Source: an uncultured Clostridia bacterium (lineage in GTDB: Bacteria > Bacillota > Clostridia > TANB77 > CAG-508). Taken from it: 64,000 nt of DNA. A program made the translations under genes and the position numbers. Positions 16,819 to 24,712 of this stretch are shown here, piece by piece. The first letter of the stretch is position 1. Every line of letters begins with the position of its first letter. The stretch covers positions 1-64,000 of the forward strand of contig CAKPOI010000001.1 in assembly GCA_934169775.1 (NCBI GenBank), given 5' to 3'. The notes below the pieces were generated by a model. That model worked only from the letters and a program-made list of their open reading frames with translations, did not search any database and was not told where the DNA came from.

Positions 16819-17946
16819 TCATTTTGTATTTTTTGTATTTACTAATTGTGTAATTTCTTTATATATTCTATCTTCTGCATCTTTTGTTGCTGCTTTTAGT
16901 GCATTTTCTCCCATTTTTTTTGCTTTGTTTCCCTGTAAAATTTGCATTATTGTTTTTTGCAAATTTACTCCTTTTAGTTCATTATCTAATATAATTTTTG
17001 CTGCTTCTATTTTTTCTAATACTTGTGCATTATATAATTGATGATTATGGCTTACATTTGGCAATGGTATTAATATTGATGGTTTTCCTAAATTTGCTAT
17101 TTCTGTTATAGTCATTGCTCCACTTCTTGCTACTATTAAATCTGCTATATTCATTATTTCTTCCATGTTATATATGTATGGTACAATTTTTGCATTTTCT
17201 ATATTGTTTATTGATATCTTGTTTTCTTCTAATTTTTCTTTTACTATTTCATATTGTTTTGGTCCTGTTGCCCACATTATTTGATATTCTTTGTTTTGTT
17301 TTTGTTTTATTATTTCTATTATTGCTTCATTTATTTTTTGTGCTCCTTGGCTTCCACCAAATATCAATACTATTGGTTTTTCATTTTTTAATCCTGCTTT
17401 TTTTATTATTTCATTTTTTTCTTCTTTTGTATATTCTCTTTTTTGAGTTTTTACTGGTGTTCCTGTAAATACTATTCTATTTTTGCTTTCTATTCTTGGT
17501 ATTGCATCCTCAAATGATACCATTATTGTGTTTGTTTTTTTGGCTAACATTTTTACTGCTTTTCCTGGGAATGCATTGCTTTCATGTAACATTGTTGGTA
17601 TTTGTAATTTGTTTGCTTCCCATATTGTTGCACCACAAATGTATCCACCTGTTCCTATTACTATATCTGGTTTAAATTCTTGTATTATTTTTTTTGCTTC
17701 TTTAAATCCTTTTAATGTTTTTATCATTTTTTTTATGTTTTCTATTGTTATTTTTTTGCTTAATCCATATGCATCTATTGTTTTTAGCTCATAGCCAGCT
17801 CTTGGTACTAAATCATTCTCTAGCCCTCTGGTTGTTCCTATAAATATGATTTTTGAATCTTTTTCTTCTTTTTTTATTTTGTTTGCTATGGCTAAACCTG
17901 GATTGATATGTCCTGCTGTTCCTGCAGCTGCTATTATTACTCTCAT
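16819..17946 (-). CDS. murG: UDP-GlcNAc:lipid I N-acetylglucosaminyltransferase
   Basis: GT-B transferase that adds GlcNAc to lipid I, making lipid II on the inner membrane face. The N-terminal glycine loop reads AAGTAGHINPGLA rather than the commoner GGTGGHxxP, but keeps the key His. The C-terminal donor domain shows FGGSQGAQKINEA and ARSGAMTITE (about 290), then HNHQLYNAQ. Length 375 is normal. The start is the ATG preceded by GAAAGGAAG; the longer open frame upstream only translates the GGACGG-type repeat and is rejected. Last peptidoglycan gene of the cluster here. MurD, normally nearby, is missing. Confidence 0.93.
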   Translation of the reverse strand: MRVIIAAAGTAGHINPGLAIANKIKKEEKDSKIIFIGTTRGLENDLVPRAGYELKTIDAYGLSKKITIENIKKMIKTLKGFKEAKKIIQEFKPDIVIGTGGYICGATIWEANKLQIPTMLHESNAFPGKAVKMLAKKTNTIMVSFEDAIPRIESKNRIVFTGTPVKTQKREYTKEEKNEIIKKAGLKNEKPIVLIFGGSQGAQKINEAIIEIIKQKQNKEYQIMWATGPKQYEIVKEKLEENKISINNIENAKIVPYIYNMEEIMNIADLIVARSGAMTITEIANLGKPSILIPLPNVSHNHQLYNAQVLEKIEAAKIILDNELKGVNLQKTIMQILQGNKAKKMGENALKAATKDAEDRIYKEITQLVNTKNTK

Positions 17947-17964
17947 TTTTTTCTTCCTTTCTGA

Positions 17965-18023
17965 TGTTTTTGGGGACGGACTCAAAAAACACTAGTGTTT
18001 TTTTGCTCCGTCCCTAAAAACAC
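17965..18023. repeat. Two GGACGGA-type hairpin repeats, head to head
   Basis: One copy reads TGTTTTT-GGGGACGGACTC-AAAAAACA; the next is inverted and slightly degenerate (TTTTGCTCCGTCCCTAAAAA). Each has T-rich and A-rich ends that pair, giving a terminator-like hairpin. Relatives occur at 24144-24206, 41236-41265, 59041-59069 and 59313-59339. Confidence 0.85.
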
Positions 18024-18034
18024 TACTCAATGTT

Positions 18035-18159
18035 AATTGAGAAATAATTAAATTTTGGCAAGGAAAATTTTATTTAAAAGGCAAGGGCGCATACGTAGTG
18101 TATGTAACCGCGTTTTAAATGAAATTTGACGCAGCCAAAATTGTAATTATTTCTCAATT
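18035..18159. repeat. Large palindromic element overlapping the ftsW stop
   Basis: The 25-base left arm (AATTGAGAAATAATTA then AATTTTGGC) pairs with the right arm ending AATTATTTCTCAATT. The inner part continues the pairing (AAAATTTTATTTAAAA against TTTTAAATGAAATTT) down to a GC-richer centre around GCATACGTAGTGTATGT. The element is about 125 bp long, lies between ftsW and murG, and its right arm supplies the last codons and the stop of ftsW. Confidence 0.85.
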
Positions 18160-19284
18160 CTTTGCACTGGCACGCGAAATATTCAGTAATACTCCCATCT
18201 GGCATAATAAGATGAATAATGCTGTTCCTCCATAACTAAAGAATGGTAGTGGCATTCCTGTAGCTGGCATTGAAGATGTAACAACTGCTATATTTATAAT
18301 TACTTGTATACCAACTAAAGCTGTAATTCCAACAGCTACTAAGCTTCCAAACATGTCTGGTGCTTTCATTGCAATTAATATTCCTCTCCAAATAAAAATT
18401 GCAAATAAAATTATTATTACTGTGCAACCTACAAATCCTAATTCTTCTCCTATTATTGAAAAGATGAAGTCATTGTGTGGTTCTGGTATGTATAAATATT
18501 TTTGTTTGCTATCTCCTAGTCCTACTCCAAAAAGTCCTCCTGATCCTATTGCATACAAGCTTTGTATAACTTGCCATCCTGTATCTGTTGCATCTTTCCA
18601 AGGGTCTAAAAATGATACTACTCTTTTTAATCTATATGGTGATTTTACTATTAATAATATTATTGATGGAATTCCTACTCCTCCTCCAACTGCTATGAAT
18701 TGTGAGAATTTGCATCCTGCTACTATCATCATTATACATACTATTCCTACTATAACTATTGAGGCACTAAAGTGTGGCTCTAATATTAATAAAGCTATTA
18801 GTGGCGCTACCATACAGATATGTTTTACTAGTCCTTTCCAGAAATATGGTAAATCGTCTCTATTTTTTACTAATATTCCTGCATAAAATATTATTACCAA
18901 AAATTTTACTATTTCTGATGGTTGAAATGATAGTGTTTCTGTTATATATATCCATCTTTGTGCTCCATTTACTGTTTTTCCTATTAATTTTACTGCTACT
19001 AGTAATGCTGCTGATATCCACCAGGCTTGTTTATAGAATTTTTGATAAAATCTATAATCTATTTTTGAAATTGCCATCATTGCAATTACTCCTAATACTG
19101 CAAATAGTAGTTGTTTATTGAAGTATTTGTAGCTGTCTCCTGTTATTGCTAATGCTGATGGTGAACTTGCTGATAATACCATTACTAGCCCTATTCCTAT
19201 TAGCAATATTATTGTTATTAATAATGTAAAATCAATTGGATTATTTAAAAAGCTTGAAAATTTTCCTGTTTTTTTCTTTGCCAA
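18154..19284 (-). CDS. ftsW: FtsW/SpoVE-type SEDS glycosyltransferase
   Basis: Polytopic SEDS-family peptidoglycan polymerase with about ten membrane helices over 376 residues. Diagnostic blocks: GIGLVMVLSAS in helix 1, NGAQRWI and FQPSEIVKF near the catalytic loop, EPHFSASIV, DPWKDATDTGWQVIQSLYAIGSGG, PEPHNDFIFSIIGEELGF, and the C-terminal TGMPLPFFSYGGT. The position between mraY and murG suits FtsW or its sporulation paralogue SpoVE; sequence alone does not separate them here. Upstream the gap to mraY is 132 bases and includes the AAGGTTG hairpin. The C-terminal codons lie within a large palindromic repeat. Confidence 0.92.
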   Translation of the reverse strand: MAKKKTGKFSSFLNNPIDFTLLITIILLIGIGLVMVLSASSPSALAITGDSYKYFNKQLLFAVLGVIAMMAISKIDYRFYQKFYKQAWWISAALLVAVKLIGKTVNGAQRWIYITETLSFQPSEIVKFLVIIFYAGILVKNRDDLPYFWKGLVKHICMVAPLIALLILEPHFSASIVIVGIVCIMMIVAGCKFSQFIAVGGGVGIPSIILLIVKSPYRLKRVVSFLDPWKDATDTGWQVIQSLYAIGSGGLFGVGLGDSKQKYLYIPEPHNDFIFSIIGEELGFVGCTVIIILFAIFIWRGILIAMKAPDMFGSLVAVGITALVGIQVIINIAVVTSSMPATGMPLPFFSYGGTALFILLCQMGVLLNISRASAKN

Positions 19285-19358
19285 TTTTATCTCATTCCTT
19301 TCTTATGTGTGACTTTAGTTTGAAAATAGTTTTATTTTTTCTTATTAAAAATAGTTAT

Positions 19359-19403
19359 AAGGTTGGAAAAAATTAAATTTTAGTTATAATATTTTTCAAC
19401 CTT
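19359..19403. repeat. AAGGTTG-type hairpin between mraY and ftsW
   Basis: AAGGTTGGAAAAA at one end and TTTTTCAACCTT at the other form an AT-rich stem; on the minus strand it could act as a weak terminator or attenuator before ftsW. It is similar in ends and size to the hairpin at 15311-15350. Confidence 0.6.
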
Positions 19404-19416
19404 ATTCCTCCTTTTT

Positions 19417-20406
19417 TTATATTATTTTTAATCCAATCATACACACAATTAAAGTTGTTATACTAAATATTATTACAACTTTATTTTCTTTCCATCCTGA
19501 TAATTCAAAATGGTGGTGTAATGGTGCCATCTTGAATATTCTTTTTCCTGTTTTCTTAAAGTATAACACTTGCATTATTACAGATAATGTTTCTATTACT
19601 GGTACTAATGCTATTACTAACAATATTAATGGCATTTTTAAATATAGTGCTATTCCTGATATAACACCTCCTAATAATAATGAACCTGTGTCTCCCATAA
19701 ATACTTTTGCTGGGTGTAGGTTAAACATTAAAAATCCTAAAACTGAACCTATTACTATACTTCCAAATACAGATACTTCTGTTACTCCTCTTAACATTCC
19801 TATTACTGTTAAACATGTTATTATTATTGTTGATACACTAGATGATAATCCATCTATTCCATCTGTTAAGTTTATTGCATTTGTTGTTGCTAGTATTACA
19901 CATATTGCTGCTGGTACATATATATATAATGGCAATGTTATATATTGTTTTAATATTGGTATATATGTGTCTGTTCCTAGTTTTAATCCTTCTATTAGAT
20001 ATAATACATATGCTACTGATATTACTAGTAATCCTAGCATTTTATAACTTGGTTTTAGTCCTTCTGTGTTTTTTAGTACTAATTTTTTGTAGTCATCTAT
20101 GAATCCTATTGCTCCAAATCCTATTGTTAGCAACAAAATTGGTATTAGCTTTGCTGATAATTCTCCTTCTCCAGTTGCAACTAAATATACTGATGTTGCT
20201 ACTGTTCCTATTATCATTGTGATTATTATTACTATTCCTCCCATTGTAGGAGTTCCTTGTTTTTTTAGATGTGATGCTGGACCATCATCTCTTTCTATTT
20301 GACCTACTTTTAATTTTCTTAATATTGGTATTGTTATGATTCCTAATATGATTGATATTGCAAATGACACTAGCAATACTTCTATTTCAAAACTCACTTT
20401 TATCAA
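19417..20406 (-). CDS. mraY: Phospho-MurNAc-pentapeptide translocase
   Basis: Integral membrane enzyme joining UDP-MurNAc-pentapeptide to undecaprenyl phosphate, giving lipid I. Motifs in order: GTPTMGGIVI near 50, the catalytic FIDDYKKL near 101-108, NAINLTDGIDGL, VFMGDTGSLLLGG, and the PLHHHFELSGW box near 295. About ten membrane helices over 329 residues, normal length. It follows murE by 77 bases on the same strand. MurF, usually between murE and mraY, is absent. Confidence 0.95.
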   Translation of the reverse strand: MIKVSFEIEVLLVSFAISIILGIITIPILRKLKVGQIERDDGPASHLKKQGTPTMGGIVIIITMIIGTVATSVYLVATGEGELSAKLIPILLLTIGFGAIGFIDDYKKLVLKNTEGLKPSYKMLGLLVISVAYVLYLIEGLKLGTDTYIPILKQYITLPLYIYVPAAICVILATTNAINLTDGIDGLSSSVSTIIITCLTVIGMLRGVTEVSVFGSIVIGSVLGFLMFNLHPAKVFMGDTGSLLLGGVISGIALYLKMPLILLVIALVPVIETLSVIMQVLYFKKTGKRIFKMAPLHHHFELSGWKENKVVIIFSITTLIVCMIGLKII

Positions 20407-20483
20407 AACCTTTCGTATTTGATTTCTTTGTATATTTTATTCTATGTTTTTATTATTTATTTATGTTTGTACTATTATTGTAA

Positions 20484-21968
20484 CTATTTTTTATTTTTTT
20501 CTAGTTTTTCAATAATTTCGTTTACTATTATTCTTTCGTCAAATGGATATTTTACTCCATTTATTTCTTGATATGGCTCATGTCCTTTTCCTGCTAATAT
20601 TATTATGTCTTTTTTGTTTGCCATTTTTATTGCTTTTTCTATTGCTTCTGTTCTGTCTACTATTACTTCATATTTTCCTTTTGTCTTTTTTATTCCTTCT
20701 TCTATTTGATTTACTATTTTTTGTGGTTCTTCTGTTCTTGGATTGTCTGATGTTATTATTGTGTAGTCTGCTATTTTTCCAGATATTTCACCCATTATTG
20801 GTCTTTTTCCGCTGTCTCTGTCTCCTCCACATCCAAATACTGAGATTACTCTTCCTCTTGTGTAACTTTTTGCTGCTTGTAATATATTTTGTAAGCTTTC
20901 TGGTGAGTGTGCATAGTCTATCATTATTGTTAGCTCTTCTTTGTTGTTTACTAATTCTGATCTTCCTGGTACTCTTACTTCTAATAATGCTTCTTTTATT
21001 ATTTCTGGTGATATTCCAAATTTTTGTGCTACACATATTGCTGCTAATGAATTATATACACTAAATCTTCCTGGTATTCCTGTTTTTACTCTTTCATTTC
21101 TGTCTGTTATTTTTACTTTGAAGTCTACATATGCATTTGTTATTGTTATGTCTTTTGCTAATACATTTGCAAAGTTGTCTATTCCATATGTTGTTATATT
21201 GCTTTCTGGAAATAGCTTTGGTATTTTTGCTCCATGTAAGTCATCTACATTTACTATTCCTGTTTTACACATGTGGAATAATTTTAGTTTTGATTGGAAA
21301 TAGTCTTCCATGTTTGGATGTTCGTTTGGACTGATGTGGTCTTCTGAAAAGTTTGTGAATAATACTATATCAAATTTGCATCCGTCTACTCTATGTAATT
21401 TTAAGCTTTGTGAAGATACTTCCATTACTACAACTTCTACTCCTTCTTCTACCATTTGACTGAATAGTTGTTGTAATTCTAAGCTTTCTGGTGTTGTTCT
21501 GTCACTGTCTTTTATTTTCTTTCCATTTATATATGTTGCTATTGTTCCTATTAATCCTACTTTTTTGCCTGCTTTTTCTAGGATTTCTTTTATCATATAT
21601 GTTGTTGTTGTTTTTCCTTTTGTTCCTGTTACTCCTATTAGTTTTAGCTTTGCTGATGGATTTCCGTAAAAGTTTGATGCACTTATTGCTAATCCTTCTC
21701 TTGTGTTTGGTGCCATTATTACTGTTATTTCTTCTGGTATTTTTATTCCTTTTATATTGCACCCTTCTTCTATCATTATTGCTGTTGCTCCGTTTTCTAT
21801 TGCGTTTTCAATAAATTGGTGCCCATCTACTGCAAATCCTTTTATTGCTATAAATAGATATCCTTCTTTTACTTCTTTTGAGTTTTTTTCTATTCCTTTT
21901 ATTTCTTTATTTAAGTCTCCTCTTACTTTTAACCCTTCTAGCCCTATTAATATTTTTTTTAATTCCAT
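20484..21968 (-). CDS. murE: UDP-MurNAc-tripeptide synthetase, meso-DAP type
   Basis: Mur ligase adding the third amino acid of the peptidoglycan stem. ATP loop GVTGTKGKTTTTYM (112-125), central block LFTNFSEDHISPNEHPNMEDYF, and C-terminal FGCGGDRDSGKRPIMG followed by TSDNPRTEEP. The DNPR tetrad at 408-411 is the established signature for meso-diaminopimelate as opposed to lysine, so this organism should have mDAP peptidoglycan. Length 494 is typical. It is the first gene after the insertion that splits the dcw cluster. The upstream ~170 bases hold a terminator for the preceding gene and AT-rich DNA with a TATAAT at about 22030, a possible but weak promoter. Confidence 0.95.
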   Translation of the reverse strand: MELKKILIGLEGLKVRGDLNKEIKGIEKNSKEVKEGYLFIAIKGFAVDGHQFIENAIENGATAIMIEEGCNIKGIKIPEEITVIMAPNTREGLAISASNFYGNPSAKLKLIGVTGTKGKTTTTYMIKEILEKAGKKVGLIGTIATYINGKKIKDSDRTTPESLELQQLFSQMVEEGVEVVVMEVSSQSLKLHRVDGCKFDIVLFTNFSEDHISPNEHPNMEDYFQSKLKLFHMCKTGIVNVDDLHGAKIPKLFPESNITTYGIDNFANVLAKDITITNAYVDFKVKITDRNERVKTGIPGRFSVYNSLAAICVAQKFGISPEIIKEALLEVRVPGRSELVNNKEELTIMIDYAHSPESLQNILQAAKSYTRGRVISVFGCGGDRDSGKRPIMGEISGKIADYTIITSDNPRTEEPQKIVNQIEEGIKKTKGKYEVIVDRTEAIEKAIKMANKKDIIILAGKGHEPYQEINGVKYPFDERIIVNEIIEKLEKNKK

Positions 21969-22099
21969 TTAGAATCATCCCTTCGTTTTATTATGTTTTG
22001 CTGATAAAGTCTTATCTGCAATTTTTAGTATATTATATATCTATTTTTCTTTTTTGTATAGAGTTTTTTTTATTTTTTTGCTATTATGGGAAAAAATAT

Positions 22100-22135
22100 A
22101 ACTGTATAAATTATATTGCTAAAATTTATACAGTT
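22100..22135 (-). terminator. Terminator of the prepilin/FGE-fold gene
   Basis: 13-bp perfect stem AACTGTATAAATT/AATTTATACAGTT with T-rich flanks on both sides. It follows the stop codon by only seven bases. If the gene is a diversity-generating retroelement target, a hairpin at this place is also expected. Confidence 0.75.
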
Positions 22136-22142
22136 TATTTTT

Positions 22143-23372
22143 TTATTTATAAAATGTACTTCTGAAGCTAACATTGTTGTAGTTGTGTTTCGTATCATAA
22201 TTTGAGCGACTAGCGGCTGAAAAACTAGAACCTGTATCATAATAACTGCCTCCTCTAATAACACAGCTCTTATCATTGCTAGAATTAGCATATTCTAACG
22301 TCCATTCCCATTCATTTCCTGCTAAATCATATATATTCATTTTATTGGTTTCTTCTGATGCTCCTGCTGATAATATAATATTACTTGCAGCTTTTGTTCC
22401 TGTTATTACTTCCCAAGTTTTGCCAGTATCTGTTGAATGTTTTGCATTTACACTTGATATTGTCCTTGTTGTATTACTATAATTTCCCCAACTTGTACTA
22501 TTGGAATTTATTTCGCCTATTGTTCCTCCACTTTTTATTTCTAAGAATTTGCATACTATATCCCATTGAATTCCAAACATTAAACTACTTGTATAATCAT
22601 TACTTGGTTTCATCTCTTTTGCTAATGCTTGTGCTTCACTACATAATAACCAGTTATATGGTATTGCATCTTTTTGACTTATTGCTTTTGGTGATATTCC
22701 AATTACTACATTTGAATGTGATGTTCTAGTTTTTGATGTATCTGTTGTACTTCCTTCTATTCCTGCTTCATATCTTGCAACCCAAAATCCTCCATAATTA
22801 TATACACTTTTTAACATTTTTTGATATGCTTCTGTATATTCTTCTGAAGTCATTCCACAGCCTTCGTACCATTCATCTTGCCAATTTAATCCTTGACCTG
22901 CTTTTCCTTCTCTATACGTTGTTGCATATGCTATTAATTTTTCTTTTATTGCTATATAAATTTCAGTTGACATATTATTTGTATCAATTGTAAGTCCTGA
23001 AAACACTGTTGTTTTTGGTACTTCTACCCATACCCATTCATTATTATTTTTGTCTTTTATTACTATTCCTTTATTTGCATCTGATTCTATTACTGTTGAA
23101 CCAGAAGGCATTGCTCCTGCTGGGTTTGTATTTGATAAATTTATATTATTAAAATTTGTTGCATTATTTAAAGCGTCTTCCATGTTTGACAATGTTTGTT
23201 CTTCTTCTTTTTGTGCTTGGCTAGTCTTTTCTTTTGCTTCTTTTGCTCTTGTTAATATTCCATTGTCTCCACTTAAAGCCGCTATTGTCACTCCTGCTAG
23301 TATTAGAAGTACGATAGTTGTTATTACTAATGCTATTAATGTTATACCTTTATTTCTTATTTTGCTTTCCAT
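22143..23372 (-). CDS. Prepilin-leader protein with FGE/SUMF1-type C-type-lectin domain
   Basis: The N-terminus (MESKIRNKGITLIALVITT) is a class III-like prepilin signal: a short basic leader, Gly9 before ITLIA, and a hydrophobic helix to about residue 33, then a coiled-coil-like KEAKEKTSQAQKEEEQ stretch. The +5 Glu of classical pilins is replaced by Ala. From about 110 to 409 it resembles the formylglycine-generating-enzyme / SUMF1 fold: WVWVEVPK, GGFWVARYEAG, NEWEWTLEYA, and a terminal RGGSYYDTG...AASRSNYD...SFRS. AGAAAGGAATGGAG precedes the ATG. The gene lies inside the dcw cluster between the PBP gene and murE with its own terminator. Probably a surface or pseudopilus-displayed ligand-binding protein rather than an enzyme; the catalytic cysteines of true FGE are not evident. 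Confidence 0.78.
   Translation of the reverse strand: MESKIRNKGITLIALVITTIVLLILAGVTIAALSGDNGILTRAKEAKEKTSQAQKEEEQTLSNMEDALNNATNFNNINLSNTNPAGAMPSGSTVIESDANKGIVIKDKNNNEWVWVEVPKTTVFSGLTIDTNNMSTEIYIAIKEKLIAYATTYREGKAGQGLNWQDEWYEGCGMTSEEYTEAYQKMLKSVYNYGGFWVARYEAGIEGSTTDTSKTRTSHSNVVIGISPKAISQKDAIPYNWLLCSEAQALAKEMKPSNDYTSSLMFGIQWDIVCKFLEIKSGGTIGEINSNSTSWGNYSNTTRTISSVNAKHSTDTGKTWEVITGTKAASNIILSAGASEETNKMNIYDLAGNEWEWTLEYANSSNDKSCVIRGGSYYDTGSSFSAASRSNYDTKHNYNNVSFRSTFYK
22146..22262 (-). other. Candidate hypervariable region (DGR-type VR) at the gene's 3' end
   Basis: The last ~38 codons of the FGE-fold protein (VIRGGSYYDTG to SFRSTFYK) have the layout of variable regions in diversity-generating retroelement targets. 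Codon use changes here: AGC, GGC, GCC, CGC, ACG, CAC, AAC, TAC and TTC cluster within about 110 bases, while the gene otherwise uses A/T-ending codons. Such NNC codons are what adenine mutagenesis of AAC template codons would leave. No reverse transcriptase or template repeat is in the window. Confidence 0.45.
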
Positions 23373-23748
23373 CTAAAACTCCATTCCTTTCTCACTTCAC
23401 TCAATTGCTATATAGTTAATTTTTTTAAATTATTTTGCTTTTTAGTGAAGATATTAAATTTTTTTCTTAAGTTTTTATATAAATCTTAAAGTCTTACTAT
23501 TATATAGTATTTACATTTTTTTATTACTTTATACTTTATACATCGTTCCCCTCCTATTCATTTTTATTCTTTTGTATTTTAAATACGAGTTTTGTCAATT
23601 TGTATTTTATCAAAAACTTTTTTTAGTGTAAATAGTTTTTTGTAAAAATATCATTTATAAATTGTTTTTTATCGTTTATAAAATCATTCTAAAAATTTGC
23701 TTAAAAGTTTATATTATATTTATATATTAATTGAAAGTAGGTAATTAT
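23373..23748. other. Divergent intergenic region with possible regulator sites
   Basis: This 376-base AT-rich gap separates the minus-strand prepilin/FGE gene from the plus-strand XRE regulator. It contains a near-palindrome GTATTTTAAATAC (about 23575-23587) and a nearby repeat of TTTGTATTTTA (23571 and 23599), plausible regulator sites, plus a TATAAT on the minus strand near 23490-23500. No strong promoter with both boxes was found. Confidence 0.35.
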
Positions 23749-24078
23749 ATGAAAAACATTGAAATGAACGAACACATAGGAAAAGTTTGTCAAAAATATA
23801 GATTAAAAAATAAATTAACTCAAAATGAAGTTGCTGAATTAACTGGCCTAGAGCCTAGACATATTAGTCAAATTGAAAGAGGCATGTCAAAAGGGAGCAT
23901 TGATACTTTAATTAAATTGTGTAATGCATATCAAATAACTCCTGATATAATTTTGTTTGATTTATTAGATAATAATATAAAAAACTCTATCTCTATATAT
24001 GATGAGAAATTTAAAAAATTGAGTAAGCGTGACAAAGATTCTATTTTACATTTTATTGATTATTTTTTGTCTAAATAA
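23749..24078 (+). CDS. XRE-family transcriptional regulator
   Basis: Cro/C1-type helix-turn-helix protein of 109 residues. The HTH covers about residues 8-62 (IGKVCQKYRLKNKLTQNEVAEL, then LEPRHISQIERGMSKGS and LIKLCNAYQITPDIIL). The C-terminal 40 residues (KKLSKRDKDSILHFIDYFL) form a helical segment seen in small chromosomal SinR/Xre-like regulators. The ATG is set by GAAAGTAGGT just upstream; the longer TTG frame is rejected because it would start inside that site. It is divergent from the prepilin/FGE gene and has its own terminator, so it may control that neighbour, but this is inference. Confidence 0.88.
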   Translation: MKNIEMNEHIGKVCQKYRLKNKLTQNEVAELTGLEPRHISQIERGMSKGSIDTLIKLCNAYQITPDIILFDLLDNNIKNSISIYDEKFKKLSKRDKDSILHFIDYFLSK

Positions 24079-24098
24079 TTTTTTATTTTATGTTTTAT

Positions 24099-24137
24099 AA
24101 CTAATGATTTTTCCCGTTTCGAATCATTAGTTTTTTT
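24099..24137 (+). terminator. Terminator of the XRE gene
   Basis: Perfect 11-bp stem AACTAATGATT/AATCATTAGTT, 12-base loop, then a run of T residues. Confidence 0.88.
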
Positions 24138-24143
24138 GAATTT

Positions 24144-24206
24144 TTAGTGTTTTTTGAGTCCGGCCCCAAAAGCATTAGTGTTTTTTTGAGTCCGGCCCCA
24201 AAAGCA
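24144..24206. repeat. Tandem pair of GTCCGGCCCC hairpin repeats
   Basis: Two direct copies of about 31 bases, each TTAGTG-T(n)-GAGTCCGGCCCC-AAAAGCA, lie head to tail. The core differs from the family elsewhere (GAGTCCGTCCCC) by one base, shared by both copies, so they probably arose by local duplication. Confidence 0.85.
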
Positions 24207-24217
24207 CTAAAAACACT

Positions 24218-24481
24218 TTAGATTTTTTTTAAATCTTCTCCGTATTTTATTCCTAATGAATAACTAAATGCAAAATAATATTCTTCTGTTTTATAAAATA
24301 GTTTTATTATTTCATTAAATTTTTCTTTTTGTTCCCCTTCTAATGAATTGTCTAATTCTTCTATTAACTTTGATAAATTCATATAATACTTACTAAATTC
24401 TTTATTGTTCCCTAAAATATATGACTTGCTTTCTATAAAGTCACTTATATATTTATAATCTTTATTTTCAAAAATTTTCAT
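24218..24481 (-). CDS. Small helical protein of unknown function
   Basis: About 87 residues, rich in Glu, Lys and Tyr, with no signal or membrane segment and predicted to be all helical (LSKLIEELDNSLEGEQKEKF, then EYYFAFSYSLGIKYGED). The pattern of a short Glu-rich helix, EEQKEKF-like turn and a terminal FAFSYSLGIKYG segment resembles small clostridial proteins of the DUF6809 type, a tentative similarity. AAGAAGGG stands immediately before an ATG at 24493; the next in-frame ATG at 24481 has better spacing and is used here. It lies between the XRE gene and the PBP gene inside the dcw interruption. Confidence 0.6.
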   Translation of the reverse strand: MKIFENKDYKYISDFIESKSYILGNNKEFSKYYMNLSKLIEELDNSLEGEQKEKFNEIIKLFYKTEEYYFAFSYSLGIKYGEDLKKI

Positions 24482-24712
24482 TTCAACTCTCATTCCCTTC
24501 TTTTTGATATTTTAATATAATAATGAATTTTTATTATTTCATACTTATTTTTCTTTTTTTATTTTGTCCATTTTATTTTTTATAATTCTTTTTATTTTGT
24601 TTATTTTATTTTTGTAAAAGATAATTTTTATATTTTTAAAATTTGATACAAAAATAGCTGTTTTATTAATTCCCAGCTATTTTCTATCGAATATATATAC
24701 CTCGTTTTCTTT

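Noticed and set aside
22143..23372. Calling the SUMF1-like protein a formylglycine-generating enzyme
   Set aside because: The prepilin leader and lack of evident catalytic cysteines favour a binding fold; no sulfatase gene is nearby.
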